A stretch of DNA of 64,000 nt from an uncultured Fluviicola sp. (GTDB taxonomy: Bacteria; Bacteroidota; Bacteroidia; Flavobacteriales_D; Crocinitomicaceae), in the NCBI GenBank assembly GCA_913009205.1, contig CAJVYC010000015.1, positions 1 to 64,000 on the forward strand, given 5' to 3'. The notes beneath the pieces are model-generated. The model worked only from the letters and a program-made list of their open reading frames with translations. It did no database searches and had not been told where the DNA came from. Positions 53,682-60,936 of this stretch are shown one piece after another (within the stretch, counting starts at the first letter, position 1; every line of letters starts with the position of its first letter). The translations under genes and the position numbers were made by a program.

Positions 53682-54687
53682 TCTTGGTGTGGTCCTCACT
53701 TCTTGTGAAGGCAAAACAATTTATGAAACCCACACGATTAGTGGGAATACCCAAGGAACAACATACACTATTATAATTGTTGATGATAACGGTAAAATTA
53801 ACAAGTCAGAAATCGATGCTCAACTGCGCAATTTCGACTTGTCCCTTTCCACTTATATTGGTGAATCCGTAATTTCTAAGATTAACAATAGCAGCACATC
53901 AATTGTGATTTCAGATGCCTTTCATTTTTTTGAAAAATGCTACCTTGAAAGTCAACATATTTATGAGGTGACTAATGGTAAATTCGATCCGTCAGTTTTT
54001 CCACTTGTAAAAGGTTGGGGCTTTATGAACGATTTAGAGACTCCTTTAGCACAAGATCAAATTGATTCAATTCTAAATTTTGTCTCTTTCGAAAGGGGAG
54101 GTCATCATCAAGTTGACTTTCAAGATGCTGAAATTACCGTGACAAAAAGCAATCCTAATTTCAAACTGGATTTTAACGCAATTGCTCAAGGTCTCTCGGT
54201 AGATGTGATTTATGATTTCATAGAAAAGAAAGGATGTAAAAATTTTTATGTAGAAATTGGTGGGGAGTTGAAGGTTAAAGGACACAATAAGAATGGAACG
54301 CCTTGGAATATTGCGGTTGATTCACCGATTGAGAATCTTCAAACGAGAGAACGCGATACAATTATTCATATCTCCGATAAGGCAATTGCAACAAGTGGAA
54401 ACTACCGTAAGTTTTACGTGAAAGAAGGGATTAAATATTCACATACCTTAAATCCAAGTACTGGAAAACCTGTTACTCATTCGCTATTAAGCGCAACTGT
54501 AATTGCCAATATGTGTTCAGCTTCAGATGCATTTGCAACAGCGTTTATGGTAATGGGAACAGAAGGAGCGCTCAAGTTCGTTCGTGAGCATCCTGAAGAG
54601 AACTTGGAGGTTTACCTGTTGTTTGCAAATTCGAAAGGCGAGATTCAACATGCCATGTCAGATGGTTTTTCTAAATATCTTGAATAG
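53632..54687 (+). CDS. apbE: FAD:protein FMN transferase, lipoprotein
   Basis: A 351-residue ApbE-family flavin transferase that attaches FMN to a Thr in target proteins such as Na+-NQR/RNF subunits. ATG 53632 gives a lipoprotein signal (VLIWIAIISLGVVLTSC, Cys25); an upstream ATG at 53611 is in frame but adds no useful sequence. Family motifs: GTTYTIIIVDD, LSTYIGESVISKINNS, GKFDPSVFPLVKGWGF, DFNAIAQGLSVDVIYDFIEKKG, FYVEIGGELKVKGHN, HTLNPSTGKPVTH and the metal-site Asp in CSASDAFATAFMVMG. The gene overlaps the 3' end of the giant repeat protein by 50 bases, so it is coupled to it. Target flavoproteins are outside this window. Confidence 0.94.
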   Translation: MSGILKRKVLIWIAIISLGVVLTSCEGKTIYETHTISGNTQGTTYTIIIVDDNGKINKSEIDAQLRNFDLSLSTYIGESVISKINNSSTSIVISDAFHFFEKCYLESQHIYEVTNGKFDPSVFPLVKGWGFMNDLETPLAQDQIDSILNFVSFERGGHHQVDFQDAEITVTKSNPNFKLDFNAIAQGLSVDVIYDFIEKKGCKNFYVEIGGELKVKGHNKNGTPWNIAVDSPIENLQTRERDTIIHISDKAIATSGNYRKFYVKEGIKYSHTLNPSTGKPVTHSLLSATVIANMCSASDAFATAFMVMGTEGALKFVREHPEENLEVYLLFANSKGEIQHAMSDGFSKYLE

Positions 54688-54775
54688 GTTTTCCGCAAGC
54701 TTCTGTGCGTAACTAAGCACCATGCTATAGTATTAGAGTGATCTATATTTTTAATTTCATAGAAATATTAACTCT

Positions 54776-55132
54776 ATGAATCTAAAGAAGCTTTTTAAGA
54801 TTCTGATCACAATAGCCTTATTGGCTTTGGGAGGTTGGATTGTTTCCTATTTCTGGTCCGTAAATACAGCGGATGCCGTTGCCAGACTTCCATTTTACGT
54901 TACGGTTCTTTGTATGGTATATGTTGGATTGCAGATATTAAAGCGACTTATTTTTAAAAGCCAAAATTGGTGGGATTGGTTGTATTACTTTGGTTTGATC
55001 TCCGTAATGCTGCCTGCTTATATGATTACTGAGGAAACCGTTGGAGTGTACTCTTTATTAACGGATTACGGAACACTATTTTTAATAATTCCCGCGTTAA
55101 TGGATGGTCGGGAAAATACCAAACGAAAATAA
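54776..55132 (+). CDS. Small membrane protein, unknown function
   Basis: A 118-residue protein with three to four hydrophobic helices: LFKILITIALLALGGWIVSY, RLPFYVTVLCMVYVGLQIL, WWDWLYYFGLISVMLPAYMI and VYSLLTDYGTLFLIIPAL. A basic loop with Trp (LIFKSQNWWDW) lies in the middle. I do not recognise a family. It sits 88 bases after apbE and ends one base before the mpl ATG, suggesting co-expression with mpl. Confidence 0.75.
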   Translation: MNLKKLFKILITIALLALGGWIVSYFWSVNTADAVARLPFYVTVLCMVYVGLQILKRLIFKSQNWWDWLYYFGLISVMLPAYMITEETVGVYSLLTDYGTLFLIIPALMDGRENTKRK

Positions 55133-55133
55133 T

Positions 55134-56492
55134 ATGAACGTTCATTTTATAGCGATAGGAGGAAGCGCAATGCATAATTTAGCAATTGCATTGAGTAGAA
55201 AAGGGATGAATGTTACCGGATCGGATGATGAGATCTTTGAACCATCGCGCACTCGTTTGGATCGACAAGGAATTCTTCCAAAGCAAATTGGTTGGGATGA
55301 AAACCGAATTTCGGAGGAGTTGGATGCGGTTATATTGGGAATGCACGCAAGGGAGAACAATCCTGAATTATTAAAAGCTAAAGAATTAAATATTCCAGTG
55401 TATTCTTATCCTGAGTATTTATACGAACAAAGTAAAACCAAGAAGCGCATTGTTATTGGAGGTTCTCATGGCAAGACAACTATAACCTCAATGCTACTGC
55501 ATGCGATCAATGAATTAGGCATAGATGTGGATTATATGGTGGGCGCGCAGCTCGAAGGCTATGATTGTATGGTGAAGATCACAGATGAGGCTGATATAAT
55601 GATTCTAGAAGGGGACGAGTATTTGAGCTCACCAATCGATAGGCGACCCAAATTTCACTTGTACAATCCTGATGTGGCTATTATTAGTGGAATTGCTTGG
55701 GATCACATTAATGTATTTCCAACGTTCGAAAATTACGTACTTCAATTCGAAGAGTTTTGTAAAGTAATTGAACCAAACGGAACTCTGATCTACAACACAG
55801 AGGATGTTGAGGTTAATAAACTCGGTATTGAATACAGTGACACTTTAAACTGCGTTCCATATTTTACACCTGATTATGAAGTGACTCAAGAAGGTACTCG
55901 TCTTTCATTTGGCGGAAATAAATACGAATTGAAAATATTTGGAGCACACAATCTCCAGAACCTAATTGGCGCAATGCGACTTGGTGAATCCATCGGGATA
56001 GAGAATGACGTCTTTCTGAATGCAATGAAATCATTTACGGGAGCTGGTAAAAGGCTTCAAAAGGTAACTGAGAAAGATCGATTCGTGATGTATAAAGATT
56101 TTGCCCATTCACCTTCTAAGTTAAAGGCAACAACTAAGGCGGTTAAGGACCAATACAAAGACCGAAAGCTGGTTGCATGTATGGAATTACATACGTTCTC
56201 ATCGTTGAAAAAAGAATTCCTAGAACAATATGTAGGAGCAATGGATGCTGCCGATCAGGCCGTAGTTTATTACAGTCCAGAAGTCGTGCAGCATAAGAAA
56301 TTAGCTCCTATATCAAAAGAGTTAGTCCTTAATGGATTTGGTGGAAACGTTAAAGTAATGAATGAAACAGCTGAAGTTCTTGAATTCATCCGTTCTCAAG
56401 AAATGAGTAATGCCGTCCTTTTAATGATGTCGTCTGGAAACTTTGACGGGATAGATTACGATGAGCTTGGTGAAGAGATAAGTAAGCTTTAA
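55134..56492 (+). CDS. mpl: UDP-N-acetylmuramate:L-alanyl-gamma-D-glutamyl-meso-DAP ligase
   Basis: A 452-residue Mur-ligase-family enzyme that reattaches the murein tripeptide to UDP-MurNAc during peptidoglycan recycling. ATG 55134 begins MNVHFIAIGGSAMHNLAIAL, the family start, one base after the preceding stop; a longer frame from 55104 overlaps the upstream gene. The ATP loop is VIGGSHGKTTITSML (residues 107-121). MILEGDEYLSSPIDRRPKFH and SGIAWDHINVFPTFENY are Mpl-specific, and GAGKRLQKV, KDFAHSPSKLKATTKAVKDQ and the last domain are complete. It distinguishes the organism as one that recycles murein peptide directly. It converges with the DUF4199 gene, overlapping by four bases. Confidence 0.95.
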   Translation: MNVHFIAIGGSAMHNLAIALSRKGMNVTGSDDEIFEPSRTRLDRQGILPKQIGWDENRISEELDAVILGMHARENNPELLKAKELNIPVYSYPEYLYEQSKTKKRIVIGGSHGKTTITSMLLHAINELGIDVDYMVGAQLEGYDCMVKITDEADIMILEGDEYLSSPIDRRPKFHLYNPDVAIISGIAWDHINVFPTFENYVLQFEEFCKVIEPNGTLIYNTEDVEVNKLGIEYSDTLNCVPYFTPDYEVTQEGTRLSFGGNKYELKIFGAHNLQNLIGAMRLGESIGIENDVFLNAMKSFTGAGKRLQKVTEKDRFVMYKDFAHSPSKLKATTKAVKDQYKDRKLVACMELHTFSSLKKEFLEQYVGAMDAADQAVVYYSPEVVQHKKLAPISKELVLNGFGGNVKVMNETAEVLEFIRSQEMSNAVLLMMSSGNFDGIDYDELGEEISKL

Positions 56493-57088
56493 TTAATTAC
56501 TGGAGGCTCTTCATCTGCAGGATTCGGATATTTCATGTTTCTAAATACCACACGCCGCATAATTACCGTTACAAAAATGCTATTCAGCGTCGCTAGCAAT
56601 AAAAGAGCTAGCATAGATAAAGTCATCGTCGCAGTTGGGTTGTAGAAGCTTTCGTATCCGGATTTCATTTTTGCAATGATCTCATCTCGCTCTAAAACTT
56701 CAAAATCAGGATTGTCCTCTTGTGCTTTTTCCAATCCACCAGGAGCATCGAGTTCCTTTTTTACACGCATTTCCCATTCTGACTTCTGGTGCTCGTTGAA
56801 TTCTGGGTCAATCTTAGCATAGTAGGCATAAATAAAAATACTTACAATCATAGCATACGGAACACCAGCAGTCATGCCGTTTTTGATGTCGCCCAAAGCA
56901 TTCGTATATTCGGTTTGCTGACCTTTATGAAGGTAAAGTGCAACAGAGATAGCTAAGAGAATAAACAGCATATTTAATAAAACCATCGGAACAACATTTT
57001 GTCCTAAGGCTCCTGTCCAGAAAAAAAACATTTTTATCAGGATCCAGAGAGCAGCGAAAAGTAAACCAACTTTAACCGTTATTCTCAT
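56489..57088 (-). CDS. DUF4199 membrane protein
   Basis: A 199-residue membrane protein of the Bacteroidota DUF4199 family. Four membrane segments: VGLLFAALWILIKMFFFWTG, VVPMVLLNMLFILLAISVAL, IKNGMTAGVPYAMIVSIFIY and TLSMLALLLLATLNSIFVTV, with a soluble Glu/Lys-rich segment between the last two (KSEWEMRVKKELDAPGGLEKA). Function unknown. It begins seven bases after rho in the same direction, so they are co-transcribed. Confidence 0.85.
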   Translation of the reverse strand: MRITVKVGLLFAALWILIKMFFFWTGALGQNVVPMVLLNMLFILLAISVALYLHKGQQTEYTNALGDIKNGMTAGVPYAMIVSIFIYAYYAKIDPEFNEHQKSEWEMRVKKELDAPGGLEKAQEDNPDFEVLERDEIIAKMKSGYESFYNPTATMTLSMLALLLLATLNSIFVTVIMRRVVFRNMKYPNPADEEPPVIN

Positions 57089-57095
57089 AATCGTT

Positions 57096-58823
57096 TTAGC
57101 TATTCATTGTAGCAAGGAATTCCTCGTTTGATACTGTGTTACTCATTCTGTCTTTTAAGAATTCCATTGCCTCAACAGGATTCATATCAGCGATAAACTT
57201 ACGCATCAACCAAACACGTTGAAGAACTTCCTTGTTCATCAATAAATCTTCTCTACGTGTTCCAGAAGAAGTAATATCAATAGCAGGGTAAATACGACGG
57301 TTAGAAATCTTACGGTCCAATTGAAGCTCCATGTTACCAGTTCCCTTGAATTCTTCGAAGATCACTTCATCCATTTTAGATCCTGTTTCCGTCAATGCCG
57401 TAGCAAGAATAGACAGTGATCCGCCATTTTCGATTTTACGAGCAGCACCGAAGAAACGTTTTGGTTTGTGAAGTGCATTTGCATCTACACCACCAGAAAG
57501 CACCTTACCTGAAGCAGGAGAAACTGTATTGTAAGCTCTAGCTAAACGAGTAATAGAGTCAAGAAGAATGCAAACATCGTGTCCACATTCAACCATTCTT
57601 TTGGCTTTCTCAAGTACCATGTTTGCCACTTTTACGTGACGGTCGGCAGGCTCATCAAATGTAGAAGCAACAACTTCAGCATTTACAGAACGCGCCATAT
57701 CTGTAACCTCCTCAGGACGTTCGTCAATTAGAAGTACAATTAAATATGTTTCAGGATGATTTGCAGCAATTGCATTTGCTACATCTTTTAATAGCATTGT
57801 TTTACCCGTTTTCGGCTGTGCAACGATCATTCCACGCTGTCCCTTACCAATTGGTGCAAATAAGTCCATTACACGTGTCGATAACGTTTCTTGTTTATGT
57901 CCAGTTAGTTTGAATTTTTCGTCTGGGAATAAAGGTGTTAAATATTGGAAAGGCACTCTATCACGTATAAATGATGGAGATCGACCATTAATTGATTCTA
58001 CTTTTACCAGCGGGAAGAATTTCTCTCCCTCTCTCGGTGGGCGAATCGTTCCAACAACGGTATCTCCTGATTTAAGACCAAATAATTTAACTTGGCTTTG
58101 AGAAACATAAATATCATCCGGTGAAGGAAGGTAATTGTAATCCGAAGATCTCAAGAAACCATATCCGTCCTGCATCACCTCTAAAACACCTTCCGCAGCA
58201 ACAATTCCAACAAGATTGTAACGTTCTTCTTCTTCTTTAGAAGGACGGTTATCCTTGTTTTGGTTGTTGTTATTGGTATTCTTGTTACGGTTTTTATTGT
58301 TCGGGTTATTGTTATTTGCCTTCTCGTTATTCGGGTTATTGCTGTTGGCCTTTTCGTTGTTAGGAGTGTTGGTTTTCTCCTTATTCATATCGCGAAGATC
58401 GCGTCCAGGTCCTTTTGCTTTCGGGCCTCTATCGTCTTTTGATCCATCTACAGGGTGTGGCTTTGAATCTCTACTCGGAGTTTCTTTTTTCTTTTCCGCA
58501 ACAGGAGTTTTAACATCGGGAGCTGCTTCTACTTCAACTTTAACTTCTGGTTCCGCTTTGACTTTAGCCTCTGCTTTAACCTGTTCAGCTGTTTTAAACA
58601 ATTCCCCTTGTTCTTCAGTAGACTTTTCGGTCATTACTTTTTTACGAGTACGTTTTCTTTTAGGAGTGTCTTCTGTTTCAGCGTTTTCTTTGCCTTCAGT
58701 TTTTCCAGCTAAATTTTCAATAATTTCAGCTTTCTTCATAGCATCTAAACCTGAAATACCAGAAGCGGTTGCAATTTCTCTTAACTCGGCAACTTTTTTG
58801 CCTTCCAAATCTTTTTTATCCAT
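57096..58823 (-). CDS. rho: Transcription termination factor Rho with disordered insert
   Basis: A 575-residue hexameric RNA helicase that ends transcription; E. coli Rho has 419 residues. Residues 4-40 are the Rho_N helical domain. Residues 42-200 are a low-complexity insert, first Lys/Glu/Val/Pro-rich, then Asn-rich with tandem 10-residue units ([20 protein letters not shown]; 30-bp repeats around 58302-58361). Residues 208-280 are the cold-shock RNA-binding domain ([19 protein letters not shown]). The ATPase core follows: Walker [13 protein letters not shown] near residue 340, [16 protein letters not shown], the Q-loop region and [11 protein letters not shown]. Inserts of this type are known from Bacteroidota Rho and in Bacteroides support phase separation; whether this one does is inference. 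DUF4199 follows seven bases later. Confidence 0.96.
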   Translation of the reverse strand: MDKKDLEGKKVAELREIATASGISGLDAMKKAEIIENLAGKTEGKENAETEDTPKRKRTRKKVMTEKSTEEQGELFKTAEQVKAEAKVKAEPEVKVEVEAAPDVKTPVAEKKKETPSRDSKPHPVDGSKDDRGPKAKGPGRDLRDMNKEKTNTPNNEKANSNNPNNEKANNNNPNNKNRNKNTNNNNQNKDNRPSKEEEERYNLVGIVAAEGVLEVMQDGYGFLRSSDYNYLPSPDDIYVSQSQVKLFGLKSGDTVVGTIRPPREGEKFFPLVKVESINGRSPSFIRDRVPFQYLTPLFPDEKFKLTGHKQETLSTRVMDLFAPIGKGQRGMIVAQPKTGKTMLLKDVANAIAANHPETYLIVLLIDERPEEVTDMARSVNAEVVASTFDEPADRHVKVANMVLEKAKRMVECGHDVCILLDSITRLARAYNTVSPASGKVLSGGVDANALHKPKRFFGAARKIENGGSLSILATALTETGSKMDEVIFEEFKGTGNMELQLDRKISNRRIYPAIDITSSGTRREDLLMNKEVLQRVWLMRKFIADMNPVEAMEFLKDRMSNTVSNEEFLATMNS

Positions 58824-58856
58824 AAATGGTAACGAAAAGTATAATAATGATAATAT

Positions 58857-58907
58857 GGGGGGGATATCTTTTTCTAGGAAACTCTATTAAAACACAATCG
58901 ATTGTGT
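58857..58907 (-). promoter_or_regulatory. rho leader: G7 tract and 16-base palindrome
   Basis: In the leader of rho, a G7/C7 homopolymer lies at 58857-58863 (34 bases before the ATG) and ACACAATCGATTGTGT, a perfect 16-base palindrome, at 58892-58907 (69 bases before the ATG). The palindrome suits a dimeric regulator. The homopolymer, rare in such AT-rich DNA, could vary in length. Confidence 0.4.
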
Positions 58908-59048
58908 GTCCTGAGGTACAATTATACGAATATTCTTCAATTAGTCAATCGAGTTTGATAAATAGTTCTAAAAAATATATCATGGAACAGTCGATTAATT
59001 GATCATTTGGCACGCCAAGCTTTTGAATTATTGGATTTTACTATTCTT

Positions 59049-59096
59049 CGAACTATCGAACTATCGAACTATCGAACTATCGAACTATCGAGTAAT
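59049..59096 (+). repeat. 8-bp tandem repeat CGAACTAT
   Basis: Five exact tandem copies of CGAACTAT (59049-59088) and a sixth changed unit CGAGTAAT (59089-59096) stand directly upstream of the symporter promoter. The unit resembles other AATCGAA-rich intergenic bits in the window (31676, 35552, 25945). Confidence 0.9.
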
Positions 59097-59104
59097 CGAT
59101 TTTA

Positions 59105-59112
59105 TTATCTTC
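59105..59112 (+). promoter_or_regulatory. -7 box TATCTTCA of symporter gene
   Basis: TATCTTCA is close to TAnnTTTG and ends five bases before the ATG at 59118. Its -33 position would fall inside the 8-bp repeat. Confidence 0.4.
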
Positions 59113-59117
59113 ACGAC

Positions 59118-60545
59118 ATGAAAAAATTAGCGTTACACTGGAAAATATTAATCGCCATGGTTCTTGGGGTTGTTTTCGCCATCCTTTCAATGAAATTTGG
59201 ATGGAATAAATTCACGGCTGATTGGGTAGATCCATTTGGTAGCATCTTTATCAATGCCTTGAAATTGATCGCAGTTCCACTTGTATTGTTCTCAATCATA
59301 ACAGGCGTTGCAGGAATGGGGGATCCGTCAAAACTCGGTCGGATTGGTGCGAAAACGCTTGGTTTGTATTTAGTGACAACCGTAAGTTCTATTGGAATAG
59401 GGTTGTTGTTGGTCAATACACTCGCTCCTGGCTTACAATCAAATGAAGAGACACGGTTAAATCACAGACTTCAATATGAATTGTGGGCAGAAGAAACAAG
59501 CACTGAAGTTATTGATGGGAGGCATGAATTAAAAACAGCGTCTACTGAACAAATTGCGAAGGCACAGATGTCCTACAAAGGTTCGACAGAAAAAAAAGAA
59601 TACAAAACCGCTGCAGACAAAAGAAAAAAGGCAGATAAGGCAAGTTCAGAAGGTGCTGCTCCTGGTCCATTAAAAGCACTTGTAGATATGGTTCCAAGTA
59701 ATATTATAATTGCGATGGGAGACGGTCGCTTAATGCTTCAAGTTATCTTCTTCGCCTTACTTTTTGGGATCTCAATGGCGTTCTTACCAAAAGAAAAGAC
59801 GGGTGCAGTATTTGATTTCTTTACAGGAATGAATGAAGTGTTTATTAAAATGGTTCATATTATAATGCGAGGCGCACCGTTTTTTGTGTTCTGTTTAATG
59901 GCAGGAGTTTTAGCGCGCTCAGCTGACACATTGGATTCTTTACTAGATATTTTTGTTCAGTTGTTGGGTTATTCATTGCTCGTTGTTGCTGGACTGGCTT
60001 TGTTAATGTTTGTGTTTTATCCTCTGTTGATGCGTTTGTTTGGAGTTAAAATTGGTTACCAAAAATTCTTCAAAGGAATGAGTCCTGCCCAGTTCTTAGC
60101 ATTTTCAACAAGTTCAAGTGCAGCAACATTGCCCGTTACAATCGAATGTGTGACCGACAACCTTGGTGTTCCAGAAGAATCAACAGATTTTGTATTGCCA
60201 ATTGGAGCAACCGTAAATATGGATGGAACATCTTTATACCAAGCAATTGCAGTTATTTTCTTAGCGCAGTATTTTGATGTTGATTTAACGATTGGCCAGC
60301 AATTGGGAATCGTGGTTACGGCAACTCTAGCTTCTATTGGAGCGGCGGCTGTTCCTGGCGCAGGATTGATTATGCTCATGGTTGTTCTTGAATCTATCGG
60401 CTTGAATCCAATGTGGGTGGCGATAGTGCTTCCGATGGATAGAATTCTAGACATGTGCCGAACGGTGATCAATGTGACGAGTGATGCAACTGTCGCAGCA
60501 ATTGTTGCGAAGAGCGAAAAAATGAAGTTTAGGGATTTGGAGTAG
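59118..60545 (+). CDS. Dicarboxylate/amino acid:cation symporter (DAACS)
   Basis: A 475-residue GltP/DctA-family transporter using a Na+ or H+ gradient to import glutamate, aspartate or C4-dicarboxylates. I start at ATG 59118; the frame upstream to 59007 reads through the 8-bp repeat and is spurious. Family motifs: IFINALKLIAVPLVLFSIITGV, GVLARSADTLDSL, the re-entrant loop FSTSSSAATLPVTIECV, and NMDGTSLYQAIAVIFLAQ for substrate and ion binding, then LASIGAAAVPGAGLIML and the final PMDRILDMCRTVINVTSDA. About 85 extra hydrophilic residues (about 103-185, basic and Lys/Ala-rich) are inserted between early helices, a feature seen in some Bacteroidota members. Transcribed alone. Confidence 0.92.
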   Translation: MKKLALHWKILIAMVLGVVFAILSMKFGWNKFTADWVDPFGSIFINALKLIAVPLVLFSIITGVAGMGDPSKLGRIGAKTLGLYLVTTVSSIGIGLLLVNTLAPGLQSNEETRLNHRLQYELWAEETSTEVIDGRHELKTASTEQIAKAQMSYKGSTEKKEYKTAADKRKKADKASSEGAAPGPLKALVDMVPSNIIIAMGDGRLMLQVIFFALLFGISMAFLPKEKTGAVFDFFTGMNEVFIKMVHIIMRGAPFFVFCLMAGVLARSADTLDSLLDIFVQLLGYSLLVVAGLALLMFVFYPLLMRLFGVKIGYQKFFKGMSPAQFLAFSTSSSAATLPVTIECVTDNLGVPEESTDFVLPIGATVNMDGTSLYQAIAVIFLAQYFDVDLTIGQQLGIVVTATLASIGAAAVPGAGLIMLMVVLESIGLNPMWVAIVLPMDRILDMCRTVINVTSDATVAAIVAKSEKMKFRDLE

Positions 60546-60556
60546 CTTTGTAAAAT

Positions 60557-60923
60557 TCATTGATTTAGTTTTATTACTAATTGAATAATTTCAATTCTTA
60601 CTGTTAAGTATTCATTGTCCGATTGAACTTGAACAATCTATATTCCTGCTCTTAATAAGGATACATCGACTAAATTATCGCCCTTTATGATGTTTCTATT
60701 TTTTAAGATTGATCCTTTTAAATCGATTAGGTACAAAAGTACCATCAACGGAAGTGTTTAATGTGATTTGATCCCCAGTTGAAGGATTTGGGAATATATT
60801 TAGCGTTTCTACTTTTGAGTTTTCATTCAGACTTAAAATGCACAGTTCTTTGAAAGAACTGTGAAGCTGTCAATGATAACATTCCAATTATTATCTACAA
60901 TTTCATAGAATAGATTTAAACTC
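60557..60923 (-). pseudogene. Decayed 3' end of a T9SS-secreted protein gene
   Basis: The minus strand holds pieces of a type IX secretion type A sorting domain in shifting frames. They are LNLFYEIVDNNWNVIIDSFT with TAA soon after; LSLNENSKVETLNIFPNPST and GDQITLNTSVDGTFV in a second frame; then LIDLKGSILKNRNIIKGDNL and VDVSLLRAGI, a TAG (60638-60640, where Tyr is expected), and IVQVQSDNEYLTVRIEII. Order and motifs (PNPS, D-x-x-G, N-x-x-D-x-S-x-L-x-x-G-x-Y-x-V) match the sorting domain. At least two frameshifts and one nonsense codon make it a true pseudogene. Nothing of the upstream effector domain remains, since uvrA ends at 60937. Confidence 0.8.
60841..60863. repeat. Perfect 11+1+11 inverted repeat
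   Basis: CACAGTTCTTT, G, AAAGAACTGTG is a perfect palindrome with a one-base centre, inside the decayed T9SS gene and 74 bases after the uvrA stop. It could act as a transcript-end structure for uvrA, though no T run follows. Confidence 0.6.
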
Positions 60924-60936
60924 CTCGAAACCTTAA

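Noticed and set aside
58255-58890. 211-codon open frame antisense to rho
   Set aside because: It exists because the Asn/Lys-rich insert of rho reads as Leu/Phe/Val/Ser on the other strand; low complexity, no start context, shadow of a certain gene.
59049-59096. Tandem octamers as a CRISPR-like array
   Set aside because: Unit of 8 bp without spacers and no cas genes; a simple tandem repeat.
59007-59117. N-terminal extension of the symporter through the 8-bp repeat
   Set aside because: Residues come from the CGAACTAT repeat and do not match the family; ATG 59118 gives the family start just after a -7 box.
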